NCBI GenBank assembly: GCA_021838065.1 | Contig: JAKCEJ010000114.1 | Span: forward strand, 1 to 8,462 | Direction of reading: 5' to 3' | Origin: Pseudomonadota bacterium | GTDB lineage: Bacteria > Pseudomonadota > Gammaproteobacteria > Steroidobacterales > Steroidobacteraceae | DNA: 8,462 nucleotides | In this document: one piece after another, positions 1-6,311 of the stretch | Numbering within the stretch: position 1 is the stretch's first letter | Layout: each line of letters opens with the position of its first letter | Notes under the pieces: generated by a model | Database searches by the model: none | What the model saw: the letters and a program-made list of their open reading frames with translations, nothing else | Told to the model about the DNA's origin: nothing | Program-made: the position numbers and the translations under genes

Positions 1-1848
1 CAGCACACCGGACTCGAGCGCCGCGGCGACTTCGCCGCCGCCGCCGCCGAAGGCGGCGATGCGCGTGACCGCGTTTTGACTGATAAGGTGCGGCGAGCGG
101 TCGCCCGGCATGGTGTAGAGGCGCGCATCGAATGCCACCGGCGACCAGTCGAACAGCTTCAGCCCGTTGATGTCCGCGTCGATCCGTCCGGTCATCGAAC
201 CGAAGGCGAAGGTGCGCGTGACCATGCGCAGATCGAGTCCCCGCGCCTTGACGTCGGCGTGCATCTGCGGCCACTGGCCGAGCGGATCGTCGAGCTCGAT
301 ATGACTGCCGGTGATGACCCCGTCGAACACGTGCGCCACCAGGTCGCCGTTGAATTTCAGCACGCGGTGGCGGTACTGCACCAACGGGATGCGTCCGTAG
401 AGCTGCCCGTTCATGACCGGCCAGCCGAAGGCCTTGCACAGCACCGGCATGCTGATCGGGGTCAGATCCGCGTTGAAGTCGAGCTGCGCGTGCGGCGTGC
501 CGAGATTGCGTCCCACCAGCGTGTGCACCAGGATCGCGCCGTTGAAGACCGGCAGGCGCACGTTGCCGCCGAGCAGCGCAAAGTTGTGGCCCCAGGCGAG
601 GAAGGTCAGGTGCGCCGGGCCGCCCGTCAGGCCGTAGAGGCCGATCTTGCGCCAGCTCAGATGCGAGTGCGCGACCGCGACGCCCGAAGCCGCAGTCCAG
701 TGAATGGCGCCGTTCGCGTCCGCGACCGACAGTCCCGCGGCCCGGTCCTCGAGGAGTAGGCTGTGCAGCGAGGCGTTGATGCGCTCGAGGTGCCCGCCGC
801 GCAGCGTCAGTGACCCGCTCGCCCAGCCGCTGCTCGTGAGCGAGCCGAGCGCGGTCGAGGCCAGCGACATCTGCAGGAAACTGGTATATGCGCCGGGGAA
901 GGCGAGCCGCGTCAGACTGACCTGGGCAGACTGGACCGCGGGCTGGGCGCCCAGCGTCATTAAAGCGGAGGCGTGGGCGTCGATGACGCCGCGCTCGTGC
1001 AGATCGAGTTGGGAGACCTCCAGGACGCCCGCGCTCCGTCTGACGGCGGCGAGACGCAGCCGCAGAGGATGGGCCGCCAAGTCGAGGTACATCGGCCCGG
1101 CCAACGCCTGTCCGCGGGAGCCGACGACGGTCAGCATGCCGGCGAGGCCGCTGCTGCCTTGCGAGAGCCTGCCCTCGGCCGTCGCCGCCACATGCTGGGA
1201 CACGACCGTGCCGGCACCGTTGCTGAAGTTCAGGTCTGCACTGCTCACGGTGAAGCTCAGCGTCAGGGCGGGCTGGTCGGTTGCGCTCAGCCGTAAGGTG
1301 ACGGGGCCACCTACCGTGTCGCCCGGCGGCAGCGTAAACCACGGCCGCACGAGCGCGGCGGCCTGGGCGAGCTGCACGCCAGTGGCGTTCGCCGCGACGC
1401 GCCAGCGCCCCGAGTGCACCGCGCCGGCGAGCCGGACGCGACCGCCCGCCACCGTGATGTCGCCTGCGCGCACCTGCATCGAGCCGGTCCGCGAGTCGTA
1501 ACTCCCCGACACGGTGCCGCGCAGCGCACCGGCCGGCCCGGTGAGCGCCGCGAAGTGCCCGCCACGGCAGGCGAGCCGACTGCCGACGAGCAGCCGTGCG
1601 CAGGCGAGAGCGACTTTGCTGAGCGGCGGGATGCGCGAGGTCTGGAGGCGCACCGCAGCGGCGCGCGCCCGCAACGAGAGGCCCGCCGCGCCGAGCTGCA
1701 CGACCACCTCGGTGCCGGCGATGCGGGCCTGGGTCGCACGCAGCTGTCCGACCGTGAGGGTCACGCGATTGATGGCATGTGCCGGGACCGCCGCGGTGAC
1801 CAGCAGCGCCCACAGCGCCCAGCGCGCCTCTTGTAACAAAAGCTTCAC
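1..1848 (-). CDS. Exported AsmA/YdbH-like protein, partial (C-terminus beyond left edge)
   Basis: An uninterrupted minus-strand reading frame runs 616 codons from a GTG at 1848-1846 to the window edge with no stop. Residues 1-25 form a convincing Sec signal peptide: a short charged start, a hydrophobic core (WALWALLVTAAV) and an AHA cleavage site before Ile26. The rest is rich in short alternating hydrophobic/polar stretches typical of long beta-sheet envelope proteins. Around residues 480-605 it resembles the conserved C-terminal region of YdbH/AsmA-like proteins (once labelled 'dicarboxylate transport'), with FGSMTGRID near 549, LFDWSPVAFDARLYT following, and a penta-glycine at 601-605. Such proteins are thought to form periplasmic bridges for lipid movement between the membranes. 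The GTG start is chosen because it puts the signal peptide at the N-terminus; no strong ribosome site precedes it. The CDS and its export are secure, the family assignment is moderate, and the substrate is unknown. If it is a true YdbH, ynbE- and ydbL-like genes could follow beyond the left edge. Confidence 0.8.
   Translation of the reverse strand, partial: MKLLLQEARWALWALLVTAAVPAHAINRVTLTVGQLRATQARIAGTEVVVQLGAAGLSLRARAAAVRLQTSRIPPLSKVALACARLLVGSRLACRGGHFAALTGPAGALRGTVSGSYDSRTGSMQVRAGDITVAGGRVRLAGAVHSGRWRVAANATGVQLAQAAALVRPWFTLPPGDTVGGPVTLRLSATDQPALTLSFTVSSADLNFSNGAGTVVSQHVAATAEGRLSQGSSGLAGMLTVVGSRGQALAGPMYLDLAAHPLRLRLAAVRRSAGVLEVSQLDLHERGVIDAHASALMTLGAQPAVQSAQVSLTRLAFPGAYTSFLQMSLASTALGSLTSSGWASGSLTLRGGHLERINASLHSLLLEDRAAGLSVADANGAIHWTAASGVAVAHSHLSWRKIGLYGLTGGPAHLTFLAWGHNFALLGGNVRLPVFNGAILVHTLVGRNLGTPHAQLDFNADLTPISMPVLCKAFGWPVMNGQLYGRIPLVQYRHRVLKFNGDLVAHVFDGVITGSHIELDDPLGQWPQMHADVKARGLDLRMVTRTFAFGSMTGRIDADINGLKLFDWSPVAFDARLYTMPGDRSPHLISQNAVTRIAAFGGGGGEVAAALESGVL
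34..48. repeat. (GCC)5 trinucleotide run coding for five glycines
   Basis: Five perfect GCC units are read on the minus strand as five GGC codons, Gly601-605 of the exported AsmA/YdbH-like protein. With the GGCGGC at 52-57 the run can also fold into a GC hairpin. It lies in frame in coding DNA, so the simplest role is a flexible or tight-turn loop. Tracts like this can change length by slippage in whole codons. Confidence 0.7.
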
Positions 1849-1859
1849 AAAACTGTCAT
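1842..1859 (+). promoter_or_regulatory. Pho-box-like sequence between the divergent genes
   Basis: GCTTCACAAAACTGTCAT matches the classical 18-base PhoB-binding consensus (two CTGTCAT-type heptamers separated by an A/T-rich tetramer) at 14 of 18 positions. The downstream heptamer CTGTCAT and the AAAA spacer are perfect; the upstream heptamer is degraded. It points towards the PAP2-GT4 operon and overlaps the first codon of the minus-strand gene. The expected -10 position about ten bases further on reads TCCTGG, which is poor. This is therefore a candidate seen by eye, not a demonstrated operator. Confidence 0.3.
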
Positions 1860-1892
1860 ATCGCGGACTTCCTGGCCGGCGATGCTGGCGTG

Positions 1893-1906
1893 GCGAGAAA
1901 TCTCGC
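1893..1906. repeat. Perfect 6-bp inverted repeat in the divergent intergenic gap
   Basis: GCGAGA and TCTCGC flank a 2-base AA centre. The repeat lies about 30 bases before the PAP2 start codon and 45 bases before the exported-protein start, and is the clearest dyad in the 88-bp gap. It could be a regulator operator or a small hairpin in the PAP2 leader. No T-run follows it, so it is not an intrinsic terminator on the plus strand. Confidence 0.4.
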
Positions 1907-1936
1907 ACCCATGAGTGTGCACGCCCGGAAGCCCCA

Positions 1937-2476
1937 ATGAAAGCGACCGCCCTGTCCGAGTGGATCGCGAGAGCGGACGCCGCCGAGTATGCGCTGTGCC
2001 GCCGGCTGAACCGCGGCGCGGCATTCGCCGTACCGCGGCGGATCTTCCAGCTCGCGAGCCGTCTCGGCGACGGGGCGATCTGGTACGCGGTGATCGTGGC
2101 GCTGCCGCTGCTCTACGGCCGCGCGGCGCTGCGCCCGGCGGCGGTGATGGCACTGACCGGCCTCGCCGGGCTCGTCCTGTACAAACTGCTCAAGCACACC
2201 CTGGTGCGCGAGCGGCCGTTCATGACCCACGCGAACATTGACCGGGCCATGGCGCCGCTCGATCGGTACAGCTTCCCCTCCGGACACACCCTGCACGCGG
2301 TGTGCTTCACGGTCCAGGCCGTCGCGCACTACCCAGCGCTCGGCTGGGTTCTGATTCCCCTCGCGCTGCTCATCGCCGGATCGCGCACCGTGCTCGGGCT
2401 GCATTACCCGACGGATGTGCTTGCCGGCGCGCTGATCGGGCTCGCGCTGGGCGTGCTCGGTCTGTCAGTTGCCTGA
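1937..2476 (+). CDS. PAP2-family membrane phosphatase
   Basis: This 179-residue protein carries all three signatures of the PAP2/type 2 phosphatidic acid phosphatase superfamily in order. They are K86-x6-R93-P94 (KHTLVRERP), P114-S-G-H117, and S149-R150-x5-H156-x3-D160. H117 and H156 are the expected nucleophile and general-base residues. Hydrophobic stretches at about 48-60, 67-85, 121-148 and 161-179 fit a small integral membrane enzyme with its active site at the membrane surface. Family members dephosphorylate phosphatidic acid, undecaprenyl pyrophosphate, lipid A or similar lipids; the sequence does not tell which. The ATG at 1937 is chosen because GGAAG at 1927-1931 lies five bases upstream and because it gives normal family length, although the frame is open further upstream. 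Its stop shares one base with the glycosyltransferase start, so the two are very likely co-transcribed and translationally coupled. Confidence 0.92.
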   Translation: MKATALSEWIARADAAEYALCRRLNRGAAFAVPRRIFQLASRLGDGAIWYAVIVALPLLYGRAALRPAAVMALTGLAGLVLYKLLKHTLVRERPFMTHANIDRAMAPLDRYSFPSGHTLHAVCFTVQAVAHYPALGWVLIPLALLIAGSRTVLGLHYPTDVLAGALIGLALGVLGLSVA

Positions 2477-3657
2477 TGCGCGTCCTGTACGTCTCCGACG
2501 TCTATTTTCCGAGGGTCAACGGCGTGTCGACCTCGATCGGCACCTTTCGCGCCGACCTCGACCGTCTCGGCATTCAGACGCTGTTGGTGGCGCCGAGCTA
2601 CCCGGGGCACGATCCGGCCGCCGAGCGCGCTGTGGTTCGCGTGGCCGGCGGCCGCGTCCCGGGCGATCCGGAGGACCGCCGCATGCGCTGGGGTGCGCTG
2701 AGGCAGGCGCTCAACGCTCTCGAGCGTGAGCCGTTCGATCTGGTGCACATCCAGACACCCTTCGTGGCGCACTATGCCGGGGTGCGCTACGCGCGGCGGC
2801 GGGGTCTTCCGTGCGTCGCGACGTACCACACTTTCTTCGAGGAGTATCTGCACCATTACGTGCCTGCGCTGCCGCGGCGGATCGGACGCGGCTTCGCGCG
2901 GGCCTTCACCCGCTCGCAGTGCGCGGACGTCGGGGCGCTCGTCGCGCCATCGGAGCCGCTGCGGCAGGTCCTGCATGATTACGGCGTCGAGACGCCCGTG
3001 CACGTCATTCCGACCGGCTTGTCCGCCGACCGTTTCCAGCCGGGCGACGGCGAGCGTTTCCGCGCCCTCGCGGGACTGGCGCCGGGACGGCCTCTCGTCA
3101 CCTACGTGGGACGGGTCGCGCACGAGAAGAACATCGACTTTCTGGTGCGCGCCTTCGCCCGCGTCCGGCAGGCCGTTCCCGACGCTCTGCTGGTGATCGC
3201 CGGCGAGGGTCCGGCGCGCGAGCCGCTGCGCAGGCTGGTCCAGGCGCAGGGCCTGGCCGCCGATGTGCGCTTCGTCGGCTACCTCGACCGCAACAGCTCG
3301 CTGCTCGACTGTTATGCGGCCGCCTCGGTTTTCGTGTTCGCATCGCGCACCGAGACGCAGGGACTGGTGCTGCTCGAGGCATTCGCCCAGGGCACTCCGG
3401 TGGTGTCCACGGCCGAGCTCGGCACCAAGTCCATTCTCGCGCCCGCCTGCGGCGCGCTCATCTGCGAGGAACTCACCGAGCCCTTTGCCGGCGCGGTGGT
3501 CCGCGTCCTCACCGACACGGACCTGCGCCGCGCGCTCGCCGATCAGGCCCGCACCTACGCCCGCGGCTGGTCATCGCTCACGATGGCCGGGCGTCTCGGC
3601 GAGCTGTATCACGCGCTGTCCCGCAACCCACAGCGCGCGGCTTTGACGCTGCCGTGA
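2476..3657 (+). CDS. GT4-family (GT-B fold) glycosyltransferase
   Basis: This 393-residue protein has the two-domain layout of family 4 retaining glycosyltransferases. The N-terminal acceptor domain begins MRVLYVSDVYFPRVNGVST, with the conserved N15-G-V turn, and contains HIQTPF (91-96) and YHTFFEEYLHHY (117-128). The C-terminal nucleotide-sugar domain has YVGRVAHEKN (210-219), GEGP (243-246) and the E-x7-E signature from E293 to E301. There is no signal peptide or membrane span, so it is probably cytosolic or peripheral at the inner membrane. The N-terminal pattern is like that of lipid glycosyltransferases such as glycosyl-diacylglycerol and PI-mannoside synthases, but polysaccharide GT4 enzymes share much of it, so donor and acceptor remain open. 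The start ATG (2476-2478) shares its A with the PAP2 stop (TGATG). No strong ribosome site is seen, which fits re-initiation after PAP2 translation. Confidence 0.93.
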   Translation: MRVLYVSDVYFPRVNGVSTSIGTFRADLDRLGIQTLLVAPSYPGHDPAAERAVVRVAGGRVPGDPEDRRMRWGALRQALNALEREPFDLVHIQTPFVAHYAGVRYARRRGLPCVATYHTFFEEYLHHYVPALPRRIGRGFARAFTRSQCADVGALVAPSEPLRQVLHDYGVETPVHVIPTGLSADRFQPGDGERFRALAGLAPGRPLVTYVGRVAHEKNIDFLVRAFARVRQAVPDALLVIAGEGPAREPLRRLVQAQGLAADVRFVGYLDRNSSLLDCYAAASVFVFASRTETQGLVLLEAFAQGTPVVSTAELGTKSILAPACGALICEELTEPFAGAVVRVLTDTDLRRALADQARTYARGWSSLTMAGRLGELYHALSRNPQRAALTLP

Positions 3658-3685
3658 CGGACTCGCACGGTGAACGCGCCGCGCG

Positions 3686-4174
3686 CTAGGGCATCTTTGG
3701 CGACTCCACGGTCACGTTCCGCGCCTCGAGTGTGCCGATGTCGCGCCAGGAGCCGGCATCGAACGTGAATTCGGCGACCGCGCAGGTCGGCAGATCGGCG
3801 ATCGCGCTCGCGAAACGGTGCGCGAGCTCGCTCAAGCCCGGATTGTGACCGACGAGCATCACGCGCCCGAGGCTCTCATCGAGCCCGCGTATCACCTCGA
3901 GCAGCTCGCGCGCAGCGCCGGGATAGAGCCGATCGTCCACCGCGATGCGCCTGCGCTTGTAGTGCAGTTGCCGGGCGATGATCTTCGCCGTCGCGAGCGC
4001 GCGCAGCGCCGGGCTCGACACCATCAAGTCCAGCTCGACGCCGCGCTCGTGCAGACGCCTGCCCATCCGCGGCGCATCGTGCCTGCCGCGCGCGGACAAA
4101 GGCCGCTGCGTGTCGGGCAGCGAAGGCTCGTCCCGGCTGGATTTCGCATGACGCACGAGAAACAGGGTTTTCAT
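3686..4174 (-). CDS. sixA: SixA-like histidine phosphatase
   Basis: This 162-residue protein is about the size of SixA and belongs to the histidine phosphatase (phosphoglycerate-mutase-like) superfamily. Visible catalytic elements are the N-terminal R8-H9 (FLVRHAKSS; H9 would carry the phosphate), R58 in SSPALRA, and the second histidine H110 in LVGHNPGLSELA. E. coli SixA removes phosphate from histidine on phosphotransfer proteins, including the nitrogen-PTS protein NPr. The same family includes proteins of unknown target, so the SixA name rests on size and motifs only. The frame extends 16 codons upstream, but the ATG at 4174-4172 begins exactly at the family's conserved MKTLFLVRHA. A likely promoter -10 lies over the extended start codons, which also favours 4174. 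It is convergent with the glycosyltransferase across a 28-bp gap and divergent from the methyltransferase. No histidine kinase, HPt or PTS gene is in the window. Confidence 0.88.
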   Translation of the reverse strand: MKTLFLVRHAKSSRDEPSLPDTQRPLSARGRHDAPRMGRRLHERGVELDLMVSSPALRALATAKIIARQLHYKRRRIAVDDRLYPGAARELLEVIRGLDESLGRVMLVGHNPGLSELAHRFASAIADLPTCAVAEFTFDAGSWRDIGTLEARNVTVESPKMP

Positions 4175-4214
4175 ACACGACCTGATGAATGCGCGGGGCG
4201 GGCGGCACGCGAGC

Positions 4215-4242
4215 ATTCTCAACAGCGGACGGCGCGCGTCAA
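4215..4242 (-). promoter_or_regulatory. Putative sigma-70-like promoter for the SixA-like gene
   Basis: On the minus strand TTGACG (4242-4237; five of six consensus bases) is followed after 16 bases by GAGAAT (4220-4215; four of six). A start about seven bases on would leave a leader of roughly 34 bases before the ATG at 4174. Spacing and position fit well, but the prediction is by eye. Confidence 0.45.
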
Positions 4243-4294
4243 GCGCGCCCGGTGCCGGGCTCGCAGTCTTCGCTGCGCTGCGCCTCGCGCGCAG

Positions 4295-4323
4295 TGGACG
4301 CCCCCCGGCTCATCTGAAAGAAT
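4295..4323 (+). promoter_or_regulatory. Putative sigma-70-like promoter for the methyltransferase gene
   Basis: TGGACG (4295-4300; four of six consensus bases) and AAGAAT (4318-4323; four of six) are separated by 17 bases. Transcription would begin near 4330, giving a leader of about 34 bases with GGAG at 4352-4355 before the ATG at 4364. It lies back-to-back with the predicted SixA promoter; the two -35 elements are about 52 bp apart. Confidence 0.4.
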
Positions 4324-4363
4324 CGGGCTGAACCCCCGATCGACGCCCGCCGGAGCCTTGGCA

Positions 4364-4978
4364 ATGCCCGAACCGAACAGGACTGATTTCGACGCCCGCG
4401 CAGAGACGTGGGACGACGCCCAGAAAGTCAGCCGCGCCGAGGACGTCGCGGTGGCGATGCGCCAGGCGGTGCCGATGAGTCCGACGATGCGGGCGCTGGA
4501 GTACGGCGCCGGCACGGGCCTGCTCTCGTTCTGTCTGCGTGATGCGCTCGGGCCGATCACGCTGGCGGACAGCTCCGCCGGCATGCGCGCGGTCGCCGAG
4601 CGCAAGATCGCCGCCGCCCATGCGCGCGGGCTGCGCGTGGTCGACCTCGATCTGATGCGCGATCCCGTGCCGGCCGAGCGTTACGACCTGATCTTCAGCA
4701 TGATGACGCTGCACCACGTACCGGACGTGCCGCGCGTGTTCGCTGCGTTTCACTCCATGCTCGCCGCGGGCGGTTGGGTGTGCCTGGCGGACCTCGATGC
4801 CGAAGACGGATCGTTTCACGGGCCGGGAGTCGAGGTGCATCACGGCTTCGAGCGCGCAACGGTGCGCACCTGGCTCGCCGCGGCGGGCTTCGCCGAGGTC
4901 GTGGTGGCTGACTGCTGCCGCATCGAGCATCACGGGCAGCGCTATTCGGTCTTTCTCGCCGTCGCTCGAAAAGCCTAG
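4364..4978 (+). CDS. Class I SAM-dependent methyltransferase
   Basis: This 204-residue soluble protein is a Rossmann-fold methyltransferase of the Methyltransf_11/25 type. It opens with the conserved FDARAETWDD (9-18). It then has the SAM-binding motif I ALEYGAGTG (44-52), the acidic strand ITLADSS (65-71) where D69 should bind the ribose hydroxyls, and the post-motif FSMMTLHHVPD (111-121). The C-terminal sheet ends YSVFLAVARK. It resembles small stand-alone methyltransferases whose substrates are mostly unknown. No substrate-binding extension is visible, so the target may be a small molecule or quinone/lipid precursor rather than nucleic acid, but this is a guess. The start is supported by GGAG at 4352-4355, eight bases before the ATG, and by the conserved N-terminus. 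It appears monocistronic: a 138-bp gap separates it from the next gene and a promoter candidate lies upstream. Confidence 0.9.
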   Translation: MPEPNRTDFDARAETWDDAQKVSRAEDVAVAMRQAVPMSPTMRALEYGAGTGLLSFCLRDALGPITLADSSAGMRAVAERKIAAAHARGLRVVDLDLMRDPVPAERYDLIFSMMTLHHVPDVPRVFAAFHSMLAAGGWVCLADLDAEDGSFHGPGVEVHHGFERATVRTWLAAAGFAEVVVADCCRIEHHGQRYSVFLAVARKA

Positions 4979-5073
4979 CGGGTCCGGACGGGCTAGCGGC
5001 CGGGACGAGACGGGCGGGCGGATCGCCGTCACGGCCCGCGAGGGCGCCGCGAGCGGAAGTTCGGCCGAGTGCG

Positions 5074-5079
5074 CTACAC
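5074..5079 (+). promoter_or_regulatory. Possible -10 element upstream of the YheT-like gene
   Basis: TACACT resembles the -10 hexamer (four of six bases). It would place a transcript start near 5086, about 30 bases before the chosen GTG and just before the AGAGG ribosome site. No convincing -35 is seen 16-18 bases upstream. The rest of 4979-5116 is GC-rich with a short CTAGCGG direct repeat (4975-4981 and 4993-4999) and no T-tailed terminator. Confidence 0.25.
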
Positions 5080-5116
5080 TGCCCACCGATCATTCGCAGG
5101 CCGGCAGAGGCGGCAG

Positions 5117-6202
5117 GTGGCACAGACAAGGGCGCGAGGCGCCGAGGAATTCGACGCGGTCGTGCCGGCGCGGGCGCAGCCCAGGGCGCCGGATCAGGAC
5201 TTTCAGCCGCCATGGTGGCTGCGCAACCGCCACCTGCAGTCGATGTTGGCGAGCGTAGCGGTGCGCCGCGGCCCCATCGTGCGCCGCGCGCGCGCGCTGC
5301 TGCGCGCCCAGCAGGAACTGCTGCTGGAGTGCGGCGAGGGCGTTCGCCTGCAGTGCTGGCGCTCGAGCGGCGCCGCCGGCGGGCCGCCCGTCGTCGTGCT
5401 GCACGGGTGGGAGGGTAGCGCCGAGTCGCTCTACGTCCTGTCGCTCTCGCAGCAGCTCTTCGAGCGCGGCTTCGACGTGTTCCGGCTCAATCTGCGCGAT
5501 CACGGCGAAACCCATCACCTGAACCGCGGGCTGTTCCATTCCTGTCGGCTTGCGGAGGTTTGCGGCGCGCTGCGCGCGGTGCAGCGGCTGACCGGCCAGC
5601 CACTGCGGCTCGTCGGCTTTTCCCTCGGCGGCAACTTTCTGCTGCGCGCCGCGGCGCAGGCGCGCGCCGACCGCCTGGATCTGGCGCATGTGGTGGCGGT
5701 CTCGCCGGTGCTCGAGCCGCACGAGACCTTGCGGGCGCTGGAAGACGGGTTTCCCGGCTACGCGCGGTACTTCGCGCGCAAGTGGTGGCGATCGCTGCGC
5801 AAGAAGGAGACGCTATGGCCGCAGGAATACGACCTGCGCGAATTGCGCGGAACCCACGACCTCAGGCGCCTGACGGCGGAGCTGATCCGCCGCTACGCCG
5901 ATTTCGCGAGCCTGGATGAGTATCTGCACGGTTACGCGATCACCGGACCGCGGCTTGCGACCCTCGAGGTGCCCTCGCTCGTGATCAGCTCGCTCGACGA
6001 TCCGATCATTCCGGCAAGGGACCTGGAGCGTCTCGCCCGGCCCGCGTCGCTGCGCATCCTGGCGACGCGGCGCGGCGGGCACTGTGGGTTTCTCGAGCGC
6101 CTCACGGGTCCGACCTGGGCCGAGCGCCTCATCATTGCAGAACTCACGCTCACGATTGACGCGCCTCAATACGGCGCCGTTGCCGCTGAAGAACTGGCTT
6201 GA
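5117..6202 (+). CDS. yheT: YheT-family alpha/beta hydrolase
   Basis: This 361-residue protein matches the YheT/UPF0017 group of alpha/beta-fold hydrolases in order and length (E. coli YheT is about 340 residues). It has the family N-terminal signature FQPPWWLRNRHLQSML (29-44) and the oxyanion-side VVVLHGWEGS (92-101). RLNLRDHGET (123-132) is followed by the nucleophile elbow G167-F-S169-L-G-G172. The acid lies in SSLDDPIIP (D294 or D295) and the base is H322 in GGHCGF. The triad is therefore complete: S169, D294/D295, H322. Family members are esterase- or lipase-like; the natural substrate is not settled. There is no signal peptide. The GTG at 5117 is chosen over the in-frame GTG at 5069 because AGAGG (5106-5110) lies six bases upstream, and because a -10-like box at 5074 falls between the two. 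The first 28 residues are Arg/Ala-rich, poorly conserved-looking and probably disordered. Confidence 0.9.
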   Translation: MAQTRARGAEEFDAVVPARAQPRAPDQDFQPPWWLRNRHLQSMLASVAVRRGPIVRRARALLRAQQELLLECGEGVRLQCWRSSGAAGGPPVVVLHGWEGSAESLYVLSLSQQLFERGFDVFRLNLRDHGETHHLNRGLFHSCRLAEVCGALRAVQRLTGQPLRLVGFSLGGNFLLRAAAQARADRLDLAHVVAVSPVLEPHETLRALEDGFPGYARYFARKWWRSLRKKETLWPQEYDLRELRGTHDLRRLTAELIRRYADFASLDEYLHGYAITGPRLATLEVPSLVISSLDDPIIPARDLERLARPASLRILATRRGGHCGFLERLTGPTWAERLIIAELTLTIDAPQYGAVAAEELA

Positions 6203-6214
6203 GCGTGAACTCAA

Positions 6215-6267
6215 CGGTCTTCTCCTGAGCGGATCTCCCAACCGGTAGACAGGCCGGTCTTCCTGAG
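6215..6267. repeat. Imperfect direct repeat in the yheT-M16 gap
   Basis: CGGTCTTCTCCTGAG at 6215-6229 and CGGTCTTCCTGAG at 6255-6267 are near-identical copies differing by a two-base deletion, 40 bases apart start to start. The second lies in the spacer of the predicted M16 promoter and the first just upstream of its -35. They could be paired regulator sites or a small chance duplication. The rest of this 121-bp gap shows no gene or T-tailed terminator. Confidence 0.35.
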
Positions 6268-6275
6268 GGTATAGC
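6246..6275 (+). promoter_or_regulatory. Putative sigma-70-like promoter for the M16 pair
   Basis: TAGACA (6246-6251; five of six consensus bases) and TATAGC (6270-6275; four of six) are 18 bases apart. Transcription would start near 6282, about 42 bases before the ATG at 6324. The -35 lies in the loop of a short ACCGG/CCGGT inverted repeat (6241-6245 with 6254-6258), which might be an operator. This is the best promoter match between the YheT-like gene and the peptidase genes. Confidence 0.45.
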
Positions 6276-6311
6276 GGGCCTGTGCGGCGGTGCGTCCCAT
6301 GGTGCGGGGCG

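Noticed and set aside
76..1501. Plus-strand open frames (76-759 and 704-1501) across the left region
   Set aside because: The minus strand carries one continuous 616-codon frame with a signal peptide and family-like C-terminal motifs; the plus frames overlap each other and have shadow-type composition.
1855..1860. TATGAC on the minus strand as a -10 for the exported protein
   Set aside because: It would give a leaderless GTG message and no matching -35 is found at 16-18 bases; too weak to list as a promoter.
1514..1936. Upstream extension of the PAP2 frame
   Set aside because: The extra 141 codons lie opposite the exported protein's coding region and look non-native (Arg/Ala/Ser-rich). The ATG at 1937 has a ribosome site and gives normal family length.
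3658..3685. Possible bidirectional terminator between the convergent glycosyltransferase and SixA-like genes
   Set aside because: The 28-bp gap is GC-rich but shows no clean stem-loop and no T-run on either strand.
3818..4363. Upstream extension of the methyltransferase frame as a fusion protein
   Set aside because: It is the antisense of the SixA-like gene plus the intergenic gap; the ATG at 4364 has GGAG eight bases upstream and starts the conserved domain.
4979..5068. Possible intrinsic terminator after the methyltransferase gene
   Set aside because: Several GC-rich short complementary segments exist, but no T-run follows any of them and none stands out as a stable stem.
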